NCBI GenBank assembly: GCA_030672305.1 | Contig: DAOVGR010000039.1 | Coordinates: 66,651 to 130,650 of the forward strand | DNA from: Thermoplasmatales archaeon | GTDB taxonomy: Archaea; Thermoplasmatota; E2; DHVEG-1 | DNA: 64,000 nucleotides | Reading direction: 5' to 3' | Shown here: in pieces, positions 1 through 7,795 of the stretch | Layout: the number at the start of each line of letters is the position of its first letter | How positions within the stretch are numbered: the stretch's first letter is position 1 | Notes under the pieces: generated by a model | What the model was told of the DNA's origin: nothing | The model's input: only the letters and a program-made list of their open reading frames with translations | Databases searched by the model: none | Program-made: the position numbers and the translations under genes

Positions 1-1212
1 TGATTCAAAATCAACTTTTACACCAACACCTTTTGGTGGTTTTAAAATATCTACCTTTAACAAGTTATGACCTAATATTGATGGTTGTCTTTGTTGTTCA
101 ATTTTGCAGTCACCTTCCAATTTAACTGTTCTTTCGTCATCAGTATATATACCCTTTATTTTTCCTGGTATTTCAGGTAATATAAAAGCTCTATAGAATC
201 CATTACCTTTGAATTTCTCGATATATTCATAGATTTCACATGTTGGCCATACTCGGAGTTTGATTTTTTTATCATCTAATTTAGCAGTTAAATTTAAATC
301 AATTGGATAGTAAATATCATATTCTTCAACATATTTAATTTTATTATAATGGAAATTTACATCGCTGAAATCTATGTAGTTATTTCCTTCAGTAAATAAT
401 GTTAATACTCCAAATGCTGGTCCTTTACTTAACCAGAATAATGAATTGCCATACAAAACACTCCAATCATTATTAAAAATACCCCAGAACCAGTCATAAC
501 TAAAAGGATTATTTTCAGATGTAAAAGCAATTTGATTTGGAATTTTTGGTTTTCGATGTGTAAACCACCAATAAAACAGATTTCCATAGATTGAAATAGT
601 TTTTCTGAATCCTGATAATTTTTGAAAAGGATTTGTATAAGACCAATTTCCCCAAGCTTTTTCAAGGTATCCCTTACCTTGAATTTTGTATGAATGTTCC
701 ATGATTTTCAGGGATCCAGATAGATCACAATTTAAGAGCCATCCATATCTATAATAGTCCAGTCCAAAAGGCAGATATCCATTTGTTGTATCTTGCACAC
801 TCCAATGCGGAAATATTTTAGCATTATAGGCTATTTCTGCAATTAAGTCTTTTTTATCATCTTCAATATGAATCTTATATTTTGGGTATACGCCTTTTAT
901 TGAGTTTTTTTCATATTTTAAGTCAACTTTATTCTTTTTATGTGAAAATTTTTCGATTTTATCATTTATTGAATTTCCCGCTACAAATTTTTTTGAAGTT
1001 ATATCAAAAAGATTATATAAAAAAAAGCAAGAAGGAGTTTCAAGTTCATAAGCAAATGATGCCTTAAGATTCCATTTTCTATTGTCTTCTAAGTTTTTAA
1101 AGATTGTTTGTATGCACCACCATTCCTTCATTGAGGGATAATGATCACCCTCATCTTCAGGTGTCCAAGGATTTATTTGTTTATCCTTTTTCGAATTTAT
1201 TTTATTAGTCAT
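1..1212 (-). CDS. Lipocalin-like (AttH/CrtC-type?) protein, 3' end beyond window
   Basis: An uninterrupted minus-strand frame of 404 codons starts at ATG 1212 and runs off the left edge, so the C-terminus is missing. There is no signal peptide. The protein is rich in Trp, Tyr and Phe and has many short beta-type segments; a stretch reading GKGYLEKAWGNW near the middle resembles the conserved centre of the AttH/CrtC (carotenoid hydratase-like) lipocalin-type fold. That family call is from motif memory only. It lies 33 bp downstream of a B12 radical SAM gene on the same strand and may share its transcript. Gene reality is well supported, function is not. Confidence 0.72.
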   Translation of the reverse strand, partial: MTNKINSKKDKQINPWTPEDEGDHYPSMKEWWCIQTIFKNLEDNRKWNLKASFAYELETPSCFFLYNLFDITSKKFVAGNSINDKIEKFSHKKNKVDLKYEKNSIKGVYPKYKIHIEDDKKDLIAEIAYNAKIFPHWSVQDTTNGYLPFGLDYYRYGWLLNCDLSGSLKIMEHSYKIQGKGYLEKAWGNWSYTNPFQKLSGFRKTISIYGNLFYWWFTHRKPKIPNQIAFTSENNPFSYDWFWGIFNNDWSVLYGNSLFWLSKGPAFGVLTLFTEGNNYIDFSDVNFHYNKIKYVEEYDIYYPIDLNLTAKLDDKKIKLRVWPTCEIYEYIEKFKGNGFYRAFILPEIPGKIKGIYTDDERTVKLEGDCKIEQQRQPSILGHNLLKVDILKPPKGVGVKVDFES

Positions 1213-1244
1213 ATAATCAATTTTGATTTGATTTCTGAAATATA

Positions 1245-2564
1245 TCAGAAACCAAAATCTATTTTATAGTATCTTCTAAATGAAATACTTGTAGCTAGAG
1301 GAATTATACTATAAAATTTCTTGGTAATATAGACGATTTTTGAAATATTATTTATCAAATTAATTGGTGAATAAAACTCCTTAGCAACCTTTTTTGCACC
1401 ATTATAAAGTTCTTCAACAGTCATATTTTTTGGTTGAAAAACAACATCTACTTGATTATATTTACTCCAATCTCGCGTTAGTATTCTACCCTCCTTATTC
1501 AGCCTTTCAAATAGAGGAGTTCCCGGGTATGGAGTTAAAATATTTACTTCAAGCACGTCTAATTCCCAGTCATTAATTGTTTCAAGTGTTGTATCAAAGA
1601 TATCATTTTTATCCTCATCAAATCCAAAAATGATTCCGCCTTGAATAGTCATCCCATAGTCATGAACTCTTTTTATCATTTTTTTGAAATCTTCTACCTT
1701 ATTATGATTCTTTTTTATATTATTTAATGCTTCTTGACTAACAGATTCAAAACCAACAAACCATTCAACACAACCTGATTTTCGTGCAAGATTTAAGAAT
1801 TCTTCATCTACATTTCTAAGGATATTTGTAGTTCCATTAGCAACCCAGCCTTTATGCACCTTCTGCCGAATCATCTCCTTAAAAAGTTCTTGTGCATATT
1901 TTCTGTGAAGGGTAAGGTGAGGATCATGAAATATAAACATTTTATTTGGCATTTTCTTTATTTCATCAACAACGTCTTTTATAGGCCGTTGTTTTACTAC
2001 ATTTCCACAGAAACTACTTATAGCACAGAATTCACATTGATTTGAACACCCACGTGTTGTTTGAATTGCTCCTAAAAAAGGATTTGATTTAATAAGATCC
2101 CTTCTTAATGGAGGTACTTTTGATATGTCAAAATTATGATCTCGCTCGTATATGGATTTTAATTTACCTTTTTCAAAATCCTCAAGTGCTATTGGCCAAT
2201 TGGCTTCTGCCATACCCATGATAACACTATCAGCATGTTGTTTTGCTTCTTCAGGCATTGCTGTTGGATGATATCCACCCAATATAACCGTCTTTCCACG
2301 TTTTCTAAACTCATCTGCAATTTTATACACTCTTGGAGCAGTCATTGTATAACAGGTTATACCTACAACGTCAAAATCTTCATCAAAATCAATATTTTCA
2401 TAATTTTCATTAACGATTTTAACAGAATGTTTACTAGGTGTTATCGCAGCAAGATGAGGGAGAGTGATAATTGGATATCCAGAGATTATTTTACGCCATG
2501 AGTGCCTATCCCTATATGTTGTCATTCCATGTTCAATTGCTGGAAATACAAGTAGAATCTTCAT
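1245..2564 (-). CDS. B12-binding domain radical SAM protein
   Basis: This 439 aa protein has an N-terminal cobalamin-binding Rossmann-like domain (about residues 1-140, including ILGGYHPTAMPEEA) and a radical SAM barrel with the cluster motif C173-x3-C177-x2-C180 (RGCSNQCEFC). This is the class B architecture, whose members perform methylations, ring contractions and similar radical chemistry on varied substrates. The substrate cannot be read from sequence. The ATG is preceded by CGGAGATT, a usable ribosome binding site. Its neighbours (lipocalin-like protein, sulfotransferase, CapK ligases, second B12 radical SAM enzyme) suggest a biosynthetic cluster for a small molecule or surface component. 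Confidence 0.9.
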   Translation of the reverse strand: MKILLVFPAIEHGMTTYRDRHSWRKIISGYPIITLPHLAAITPSKHSVKIVNENYENIDFDEDFDVVGITCYTMTAPRVYKIADEFRKRGKTVILGGYHPTAMPEEAKQHADSVIMGMAEANWPIALEDFEKGKLKSIYERDHNFDISKVPPLRRDLIKSNPFLGAIQTTRGCSNQCEFCAISSFCGNVVKQRPIKDVVDEIKKMPNKMFIFHDPHLTLHRKYAQELFKEMIRQKVHKGWVANGTTNILRNVDEEFLNLARKSGCVEWFVGFESVSQEALNNIKKNHNKVEDFKKMIKRVHDYGMTIQGGIIFGFDEDKNDIFDTTLETINDWELDVLEVNILTPYPGTPLFERLNKEGRILTRDWSKYNQVDVVFQPKNMTVEELYNGAKKVAKEFYSPINLINNISKIVYITKKFYSIIPLATSISFRRYYKIDFGF

Positions 2565-2616
2565 AATCTCCGAGGAATTAGGAGATGTTGATTGAATATT
2601 TAATATTTTTTAACCA

Positions 2617-2748
2617 ATCCAAGCGAGAAATCCCCAAATTTTAAGTTGTGGGATGAATCGCATGGAGATTAAACTTAAAACGCCGAAAGGCGTTTTTTTC
2701 CCCTTGAGGGGAAAGCCACGCAATTTTATTGCGTGGAAGGGGTGACAA
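2617..2748 (+). mobile_element. IS200/IS605 right-end (omega-RNA-like) relic without tnpB
   Basis: Four consecutive hairpins are packed into 130 bp. The first spans 2623-2661: GCGA and ATCCC pair with GGGAT and TCGC around a symmetric GAA/GAA internal loop. The others are AAAACGCC-GAAA-GGCGTTTT (2677-2696), CCCC-TTGA-GGGG (2700-2711) and CCACGCAAT/ATTGCGTGG (2716-2736), followed by AAGGGGTGACAA. Order and sequence resemble the structured 3' end of tnpB-type elements (subterminal palindrome followed by the cleavage site). No tnpB or tnpA frame adjoins it: the gene to the left runs in the opposite direction. It is probably a decayed or non-autonomous copy. An independent small RNA with a T-tract terminator is the alternative. 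Confidence 0.55.
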
Positions 2749-2754
2749 TAGGTC

Positions 2755-3696
2755 TTATATGCTATATCCAAAAAATTCAAAGTAGGGTTTCATTGTTTTA
2801 AATATTAGTTTTTTAAGAAATATAACCTCTGGAAGTAACTGGAGTTTTCTTGGTTTTATGTATCTACTGAAATTCATATCTGTTTTCAAATCAAGAAAAT
2901 CTAATATAGCTTTGATTATCTCATCAGGCTTTTCACATAAATCCCCATATTTTATAGAAATATAGTCCTCTTTAGATAGATTTTTTATGTTTTTAAGATA
3001 GTAATTAGTAGCCTTTTTAGAATGCCAGATTACTTCAAATATTCCTGGAGGGAATTTTGATGTATAATACATTTTTGATGCAAAAAGTAAAAGTGGATTT
3101 TTGTATAATTTATCATATTCCTTGGAATATAGTATAAAAAATTCGTCCCTGGATTTAAGTCTAGTTTTCCAAAGTCTCATAATTGAACTTATTACTTCAA
3201 GCGGATTTCTATGGATAAAAACAAATTTAGCATTTGGATATATTTTTTTAATGAGAAGAAAATTTGGGTAATCATGAGGATTTTTTAGTAGTAATGGTTT
3301 ATCGTTTTCTGAAATATATTGTATCTTTTTACATAGAATATCGAATAATTCTTTGCTAATATTATTTATTTTTGAACTAAAATTTCTCTCTGAAAATATA
3401 TAAGCATACTCATGTTCATAATCAGATGATACTTCAACATTATCTGTTTTTCTAGTTACAATGCCCTTCTCTTTTAATAGATTATTTAATTCTTCTTTTT
3501 CTTTTAATTCGAGATTATTTATATGATTATATATCAGTCTATCAAAATTTAAAACATGGTATAAATTTAAAAAATTGAAATTTCCTGTTTCATTTAACAT
3601 TTTATATAAAACGGTTGTTCCTGAACGATGAAGACCTAATATAAAAGTAGGTGTAAAAGATTTGTTTTTAATTTTATCTAAATAATTACAATCTAT
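2755..3696 (-). CDS. Sulfotransferase family protein with apparent ATA start
   Basis: The protein has the hallmarks of a PAPS-dependent sulfotransferase: an N-terminal 5'-phosphosulfate loop GLHRSGTT and a downstream 3'-phosphate-binding stretch FVFIHRNPLEVISSIMRLW. The first ATG in frame (3600) lies inside the protein, after the PAPS loop, so it cannot be the true start. The frame is open upstream to a TGA at 3705-3703. A GGTG Shine-Dalgarno-like sequence lies 7 nt before an in-frame ATA (3694-3696), exactly where an ATG would be expected. With that start the protein has 313 aa. Either ATA initiates, or the start was lost by an ATG-to-ATA change, or the base is wrong. It is probably part of the surrounding biosynthetic cluster. 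Confidence 0.75.
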   Translation of the reverse strand: MDCNYLDKIKNKSFTPTFILGLHRSGTTVLYKMLNETGNFNFLNLYHVLNFDRLIYNHINNLELKEKEELNNLLKEKGIVTRKTDNVEVSSDYEHEYAYIFSERNFSSKINNISKELFDILCKKIQYISENDKPLLLKNPHDYPNFLLIKKIYPNAKFVFIHRNPLEVISSIMRLWKTRLKSRDEFFILYSKEYDKLYKNPLLLFASKMYYTSKFPPGIFEVIWHSKKATNYYLKNIKNLSKEDYISIKYGDLCEKPDEIIKAILDFLDLKTDMNFSRYIKPRKLQLLPEVIFLKKLIFKTMKPYFEFFGYSI

Positions 3697-3767
3697 ATTT
3701 TTTCACCTTTTGAGTCCAGACATATAATAAGTTATATTAATGTTTGATTGTTAATTTCTTATGATAT

Positions 3768-5171
3768 ATGAATGCATTTCTTAATCCTATCATAGGTTTG
3801 CCATTCTTAAAAAACTATCTATTTGTGCCTAATAGATTAAGAAGATTAAATCATAAAAAAATGGAAGATTTGAGAGATAAAGCTCTAAGGAAAATTGTTA
3901 GATATGCTTATGATGTACCACTATATCATAAAAAATATAATGCAGCTGGATTTAAACCTGATGATATTAAGGGTATAAAAGATATAGAAAAACTTCCGTT
4001 TATAACTAAAAAAGATATAATTGAAAATTTCCCAGATTCAGTGATTCCAATTGGTTATGATAAAAGTAAAGGTTATATTACTAGCACGAGCGGATCATCA
4101 GGCAAGCCCGTCTCTATCTATTTAGATTTTCCAACTATATCCGCAGGATTAATGCTATTTCTTAGAGAAGGTAAAATATACAACTATAATGTTAGAAAAG
4201 CAAAATTTGTAAGTATTGGTACTTTTCTTAAAGGTAGAATTGATCAGGTTGTCGATGAAGCAATTGTATCAAAAACGAGGATATTTCGTAAATCTGATAG
4301 CTATATGACAATGAATGCTTTTGAACCGATAAAAGATATCATTAAGAGATTAAACGATTTTAAGCCAGATGTTATTTACACTTATCCAATTATTTTACAG
4401 CATCTAGCTTATTTTAAAAAGAAAGGCTATTGCGATAAAATAAACCCAAGAGTTCTTCAAGTAGGAGGATACTCAATGGATAAATACGCTCGTGATTATA
4501 TAGAAGATGCTTTTGGATGTAAAGTATTTAATGTATATCAATCAGTTGAATCATGTGGTGATGTATCCACTGAATGTATCTGTCGAACATGGCATATTAA
4601 TTACGATTTTTATAATGTAGAAACAATAGATGAGAATGAGAATATTGTAGCGCCTGGTGAAAAAGGACATATGGTTTTAACCAGATTATTTGGACAAGGT
4701 ACGCCTATTATTAGGTATACTGGAATGGATGATTGGGTTACTTTGCTTCAAGAATATAAATGTGAATGTGGACTTTCAACGCCCATTTTCAAAAATGGCA
4801 TAGAAGGCAGAATAAGTGCCCGCGTGATTTTACCTGACGGGCGGATTTATCCTGCTGCTTCTTTTGAACTAGTATCTCTTGTACTTACCGATCTTAAGAC
4901 ATTTAAGGTCACCCAGTTTCAAACTATTCAGAATAAAATAGATGAGATTGAAATAAATCTTGTTATTGATAATGATCTTCGTAATGTTGGCCCATCAGTG
5001 AATCTAATTTTCGATAAAGTAAGACAAATATACAGAGAGAAATGTGGACCTGATATTAAAATTACTGTGAAAGAAGTTAAAGAAATTAAATCACCCAAAA
5101 ATAAACCAGCACCACTTGTTATTTCTAAAGTAAAACTTGAGGATGGTTTTAAAATACTAGAATCATATTAA
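3768..5171 (+). CDS. PaaK/CapK-like adenylate-forming enzyme (paralog 1)
   Basis: This 467 aa member of the ANL (acyl-CoA synthetase-like) superfamily is closest to phenylacetate-CoA ligase and the CapK/F390-synthetase group. The ATP-binding P-loop TSTSGSSGKPVS and the adenylation motif GTPIIRYTGMDD are both intact. A Cys pair (KCECG) near residue 330 may bind metal, as in related proteins. Enzymes of this group activate a carboxylate with ATP; the acceptor may be CoA or another thiol or amine. It is the first gene of a plus-strand pair with the B12 radical SAM gene, 45 bp apart. Two paralogs are at 7796-9172 and 27378-28763. Substrate unknown. Confidence 0.88.
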   Translation: MNAFLNPIIGLPFLKNYLFVPNRLRRLNHKKMEDLRDKALRKIVRYAYDVPLYHKKYNAAGFKPDDIKGIKDIEKLPFITKKDIIENFPDSVIPIGYDKSKGYITSTSGSSGKPVSIYLDFPTISAGLMLFLREGKIYNYNVRKAKFVSIGTFLKGRIDQVVDEAIVSKTRIFRKSDSYMTMNAFEPIKDIIKRLNDFKPDVIYTYPIILQHLAYFKKKGYCDKINPRVLQVGGYSMDKYARDYIEDAFGCKVFNVYQSVESCGDVSTECICRTWHINYDFYNVETIDENENIVAPGEKGHMVLTRLFGQGTPIIRYTGMDDWVTLLQEYKCECGLSTPIFKNGIEGRISARVILPDGRIYPAASFELVSLVLTDLKTFKVTQFQTIQNKIDEIEINLVIDNDLRNVGPSVNLIFDKVRQIYREKCGPDIKITVKEVKEIKSPKNKPAPLVISKVKLEDGFKILESY

Positions 5172-5216
5172 TATCTTGAATTGGGGGAATCATTTGAATT
5201 ATTATAGAGGAATTAT

Positions 5217-6638
5217 ATGAATATAACCCTGGTTTTTCCAAATTTAGCTAAATTCCCTTCTTGGTTTGTAAAATATCATATACTTCCTAAGAATCCTTTT
5301 CCTCCTGCACCTCCACTTGGTTTACTCTTGGTAGCAGCATTTGTTGAAAATCAAGGTCATAAAGTTAGAGTCATTGATAATTGTATAGAAGAGTTAGATC
5401 ACAGGGATTTAGTTAAAGAGATACTTAGAACTGATCCAAAAGTAGTTGCATTTCATACCACTAGTTTGACTTATCCTAATGTAAGAACATATTTAGAATT
5501 TATAAAGGAGGAAAATAATGATATTTTTACAGTAGTTGGTGGTCCTCTTGCAACATTTTATCCCGATAGAATTGTAGAGAATCCTAATGTAGATTTTGTT
5601 ATAAGAAATGAAGGGGAGATTACTTTTTCTGAACTTGTAAAAAGCCTTGAAAATGGAGGTAATATTAATACAATAAAAGGATTGTCTTTTAAAAAGGAAA
5701 ATAAGATTGTTCATAATGAGCAAAGACCTTTTATTGAAGATTTAGACAGTTTGCCTTTTCCTGCAAGACATCTAATAGATATATCTAAGTATCCTAGAAG
5801 GGAATTATTTTTTGATGCTTATCCTACAGATGCTGTAAGTACTTCAAGGGGTTGTCCTTATGATTGCCGATTCTGCAGTAGTACTAGATATATGTTTTGT
5901 AGAACATACAGGTTTAGATCTGCAGGGAATGTTGTTGACGAAATAGAATTACTAAAGGAGAAATATGGAACCAAAGGTTTATATTTTAGAGAGGATATTT
6001 TTACAGTAAATAAGAAGAGACTTTTTGCTATTTGTGACGAAATGATAAAAAGAAAAATTGATCTACCTTGGTTATGTGAAAGTAGGGTAGATACAGTTTC
6101 AAAAGATAAATTGAAAAAGATGAAAGCTGCTGGGTGCAAAGCCATCTGGTTTGGCTGTGAATCAGGCTCTCAACGAGTGTTGGATTATATAAATAAGGAG
6201 ATAACTGTTTCTCAAATTGAGGATACTTTCAAATGGTGTAAAGAAGTCGGTATAATTACAGGTGCAGCGTTTATTGTTGGTTTTCCTGGTGAGACGGTTG
6301 AAGATATCAACAAGACAATAGAACTTGCAAAGAGAATACGTTCAAATTATTCTTGGATTAGGATTTATATTGGTTCTCCAAGAAGTCCACTATATGATGA
6401 AGTTATTGAGAAAAAGTATTATAGGCAAGATTGCAAGTGGGAGGGATTAGTGGCAGTAGAAACCCCAGATCTATCTCTTGAAACAATAGTTAAATCACGT
6501 AATAAAATTGAAAAAGAGTTCACTAAAATAACCTTTAAGAGAGTATTATCAGATATTTTTGTAATGCATGAACCACCTATACTGGTTATGAAAAATCTTT
6601 TAAATTTAGTTAAATACCTGGTCGATACACAAGTTTGA
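5217..6638 (+). CDS. B12-binding domain radical SAM protein
   Basis: This 473 aa protein has a cobalamin-binding N-terminal domain (about 1-150, with VVGGPLATFYPDRI), a radical SAM domain with C213-x3-C217-x2-C220 (RGCPYDCRFC), and the conserved GCESGSQRVLDYINK and FIVGFPGE segments typical of BchE/HpnJ/HpnP-like methylases and cyclases. The start is preceded by GAGGAATT, a good ribosome binding site. It probably forms a transcription unit with the upstream CapK-like gene. The substrate is unknown; lipid or secondary-metabolite methylation or cyclisation would be typical of the class. It differs clearly from the other B12 radical SAM protein of this window. Confidence 0.9.
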   Translation: MNITLVFPNLAKFPSWFVKYHILPKNPFPPAPPLGLLLVAAFVENQGHKVRVIDNCIEELDHRDLVKEILRTDPKVVAFHTTSLTYPNVRTYLEFIKEENNDIFTVVGGPLATFYPDRIVENPNVDFVIRNEGEITFSELVKSLENGGNINTIKGLSFKKENKIVHNEQRPFIEDLDSLPFPARHLIDISKYPRRELFFDAYPTDAVSTSRGCPYDCRFCSSTRYMFCRTYRFRSAGNVVDEIELLKEKYGTKGLYFREDIFTVNKKRLFAICDEMIKRKIDLPWLCESRVDTVSKDKLKKMKAAGCKAIWFGCESGSQRVLDYINKEITVSQIEDTFKWCKEVGIITGAAFIVGFPGETVEDINKTIELAKRIRSNYSWIRIYIGSPRSPLYDEVIEKKYYRQDCKWEGLVAVETPDLSLETIVKSRNKIEKEFTKITFKRVLSDIFVMHEPPILVMKNLLNLVKYLVDTQV

Positions 6639-6717
6639 TTGCCGTTTCAAATAGTTCAAACATATCGGTTGAAGGATTAGGAATATGCGAGAGTGCTTTT
6701 GGAATTTTATTATAGTT

Positions 6718-6777
6718 GCGACTGGGAATACTGCGTGGTCTGAAACATAAGTGGAAGACCCGCAGATGAAAAGTCGC
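6718..6777 (+). repeat. Long imperfect stem at left end of the IS200-like element
   Basis: Three helices stack in one arm. GCGACT (6718-6723) pairs with AGTCGC (6772-6777), CTGCG (6731-6735) with CGCAG (6761-6765), and GGTCT (6737-6741) with AGACC (6756-6760), with a bulged T and a 14-nt apical loop. It could be the left-end recognition palindrome of the element or a structured leader that limits transposase expression, as the leader of classical IS200 does. Seen directly; function inferred. Confidence 0.6.
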
Positions 6778-6824
6778 CCCACTTTTTAGCCAATCAACCA
6801 ATCTCCTCTTTTTGTCGCACGCGA

Positions 6825-6842
6825 CACACCAACTAGGGTGTG
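6825..6842 (+). repeat. Hairpin before the tnpA start
   Basis: CACACC and GGTGTG form a six-base stem around a six-base loop, about 33 bp before the presumed tnpA ATG at 6876. Together with GCAACAGGAGAAATCA just downstream (which contains the ribosome binding site) it resembles the leader of IS200-type transposase genes, where RNA structure keeps expression low. Only the pairing is seen; the role is inferred. Confidence 0.45.
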
Positions 6843-6875
6843 CTCTATAAAGGTGCAACAGGAGAAATCAATAAT

Positions 6876-7344
6876 ATGGAAATTGTAAGTAGCGGTAGCT
6901 CTAAAAAGATTGCTGGTGACACCCCGCAATAACTAGGTGACGATGATGTTTGTCACCAAGAAAAGGTATAAATCTTTCCGAAAACAAGATCATATTGACA
7001 CCTGCGCTGAGGCGTTTCATGACCTGGAACGCTTCGGGTTTGAATTCGGTGACTTTGGGTTCGCCTAGAATCATGTCCACTTCCAGGTGAATATCCCAAA
7101 AAAGTACTTAGTTGAAGATGCGGAGATTATGCTCAAATTCTACAGCGCCAAAAAAATATTCGAAATGCATCCTGGATTCCGCAAGCGGTATCCAAGCGGT
7201 GGTTTCTGGAGAGGCTATGAACATCATACTTCCACTGGCATGATGAACTTGGAGGAGTCCAGCCAGTATCTCCGTGATCAGCAACGTCATCACAACATAG
7301 TTGTTGATGACCAACAACAGTTACCTGACTTCACGACCGAGTGA
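6876..7344 (+). pseudogene. tnpA: IS200-type Y1 transposase (tnpA), broken
   Basis: Three pieces in two frames reconstruct a single IS200/IS605-type HUH/Y1 transposase. An N-terminal piece (from ATG 6876, SD AGGAG) ends at TAA 6930. A central piece continues in another frame with FVTKKRYKSFRKQDHI and then FGFEFGDFGFA, stop TAG, NHVHF, where the HxH of the HUH motif follows the amber codon. The C-terminal piece (from IPKKY to PDFTTE) contains GGFWRGYEHHTSTG and the presumed catalytic-Tyr helix EESSQYLRDQQ. So two nonsense codons and one frameshift separate conserved segments. The element cannot make an active enzyme on its own. Confidence 0.8.
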
Positions 7345-7394
7345 GATGCGGCATGACCGAAGGGCTTGCCAAGGAGCGAAGGCAAAATGGGATC

Positions 7395-7413
7395 ATAAGG
7401 GCGATGCCCTTAT
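7395..7413 (+). repeat. Right-end palindrome of the IS200-like element
   Basis: ATAAGGGC-GAT-GCCCTTAT is a perfect eight-base stem with a three-base loop, about 50 bp after the end of the tnpA remnant. This is the expected place and form of the subterminal right-end hairpin that a Y1 transposase recognises. Confidence 0.6.
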
Positions 7414-7420
7414 TTCACCA

Positions 7421-7795
7421 TCTATTCGTACAATTGTTTTGTTAGAAGAAATATCCCTCTGCAGCAATAAATGCTGTCCCTCCAGTAAAACCTCCCGCTG
7501 CAGGATTTTTCTTTATTCAACCTTCTCATTTTGGTAATTTTGCACCATATGGATACTCCAGGGAAATAAGATATTGATTGGATATTTAACGTTTTTTATA
7601 GATATAATTTCAATCTCTTTAAAATTTCTAGTTATAGTATAATATTAATTAAGTAAAAACTAATTTCATAAAATTTTATAAATGGAGAAATGTTAAATTC
7701 TTGTCAATTGATCGAGCAAACCAAAGAGATACAAATTTATCGATGTTTTCTTGATCAATCGATATCGATTACTCTTCAGACTCTGAGGTCGATTG
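7421..7795. other. Gene-free stretch after the IS remnant
   Basis: No supported gene was found. 7440-7570 is less AT-rich than the rest and stays open for about 43 codons on the plus strand (from KKYPSAAINAVPP to YGYSREIRY) without a start codon, so it may be a scrap of a gene cut by the insertion. The remainder is AT-rich. It includes the self-complementary ATCGATATCGAT (7758-7769), close to two TTGATC-type words. Confidence 0.4.

Larger units (their letters stand above)
6700..7420 (+). mobile_element. Degenerate IS200-type insertion sequence
   Basis: About 720 bp of visibly more GC-rich DNA lies between AT-rich genes. It holds a long imperfect stem at the left (6718-6777), a CACACC-GGTGTG hairpin (6825-6842), a broken Y1 transposase reading frame (6876-7344) and a perfect 8-bp-stem hairpin at the right (7395-7413). 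Size and order match IS200-type elements, which carry tnpA alone between subterminal palindromes and have no terminal inverted repeats. The ends are approximate because IS200 elements make no target duplication. Confidence 0.7.

Noticed and set aside
6610-6858. 82-codon minus-strand frame over the left end of the IS200-like element
   Set aside because: It overlaps the stop of the B12 radical SAM gene and the structured left stem, and matches no expected protein.
7066-7068. TAG in the transposase read as pyrrolysine
   Set aside because: The same gene also has a TAA stop and a frameshift, so decay is simpler. No pyl genes are visible.
7758-7769. ATCGATATCGAT palindrome as an operator
   Set aside because: A single self-complementary word in AT-rich DNA, with no partner sites and no clear target gene.
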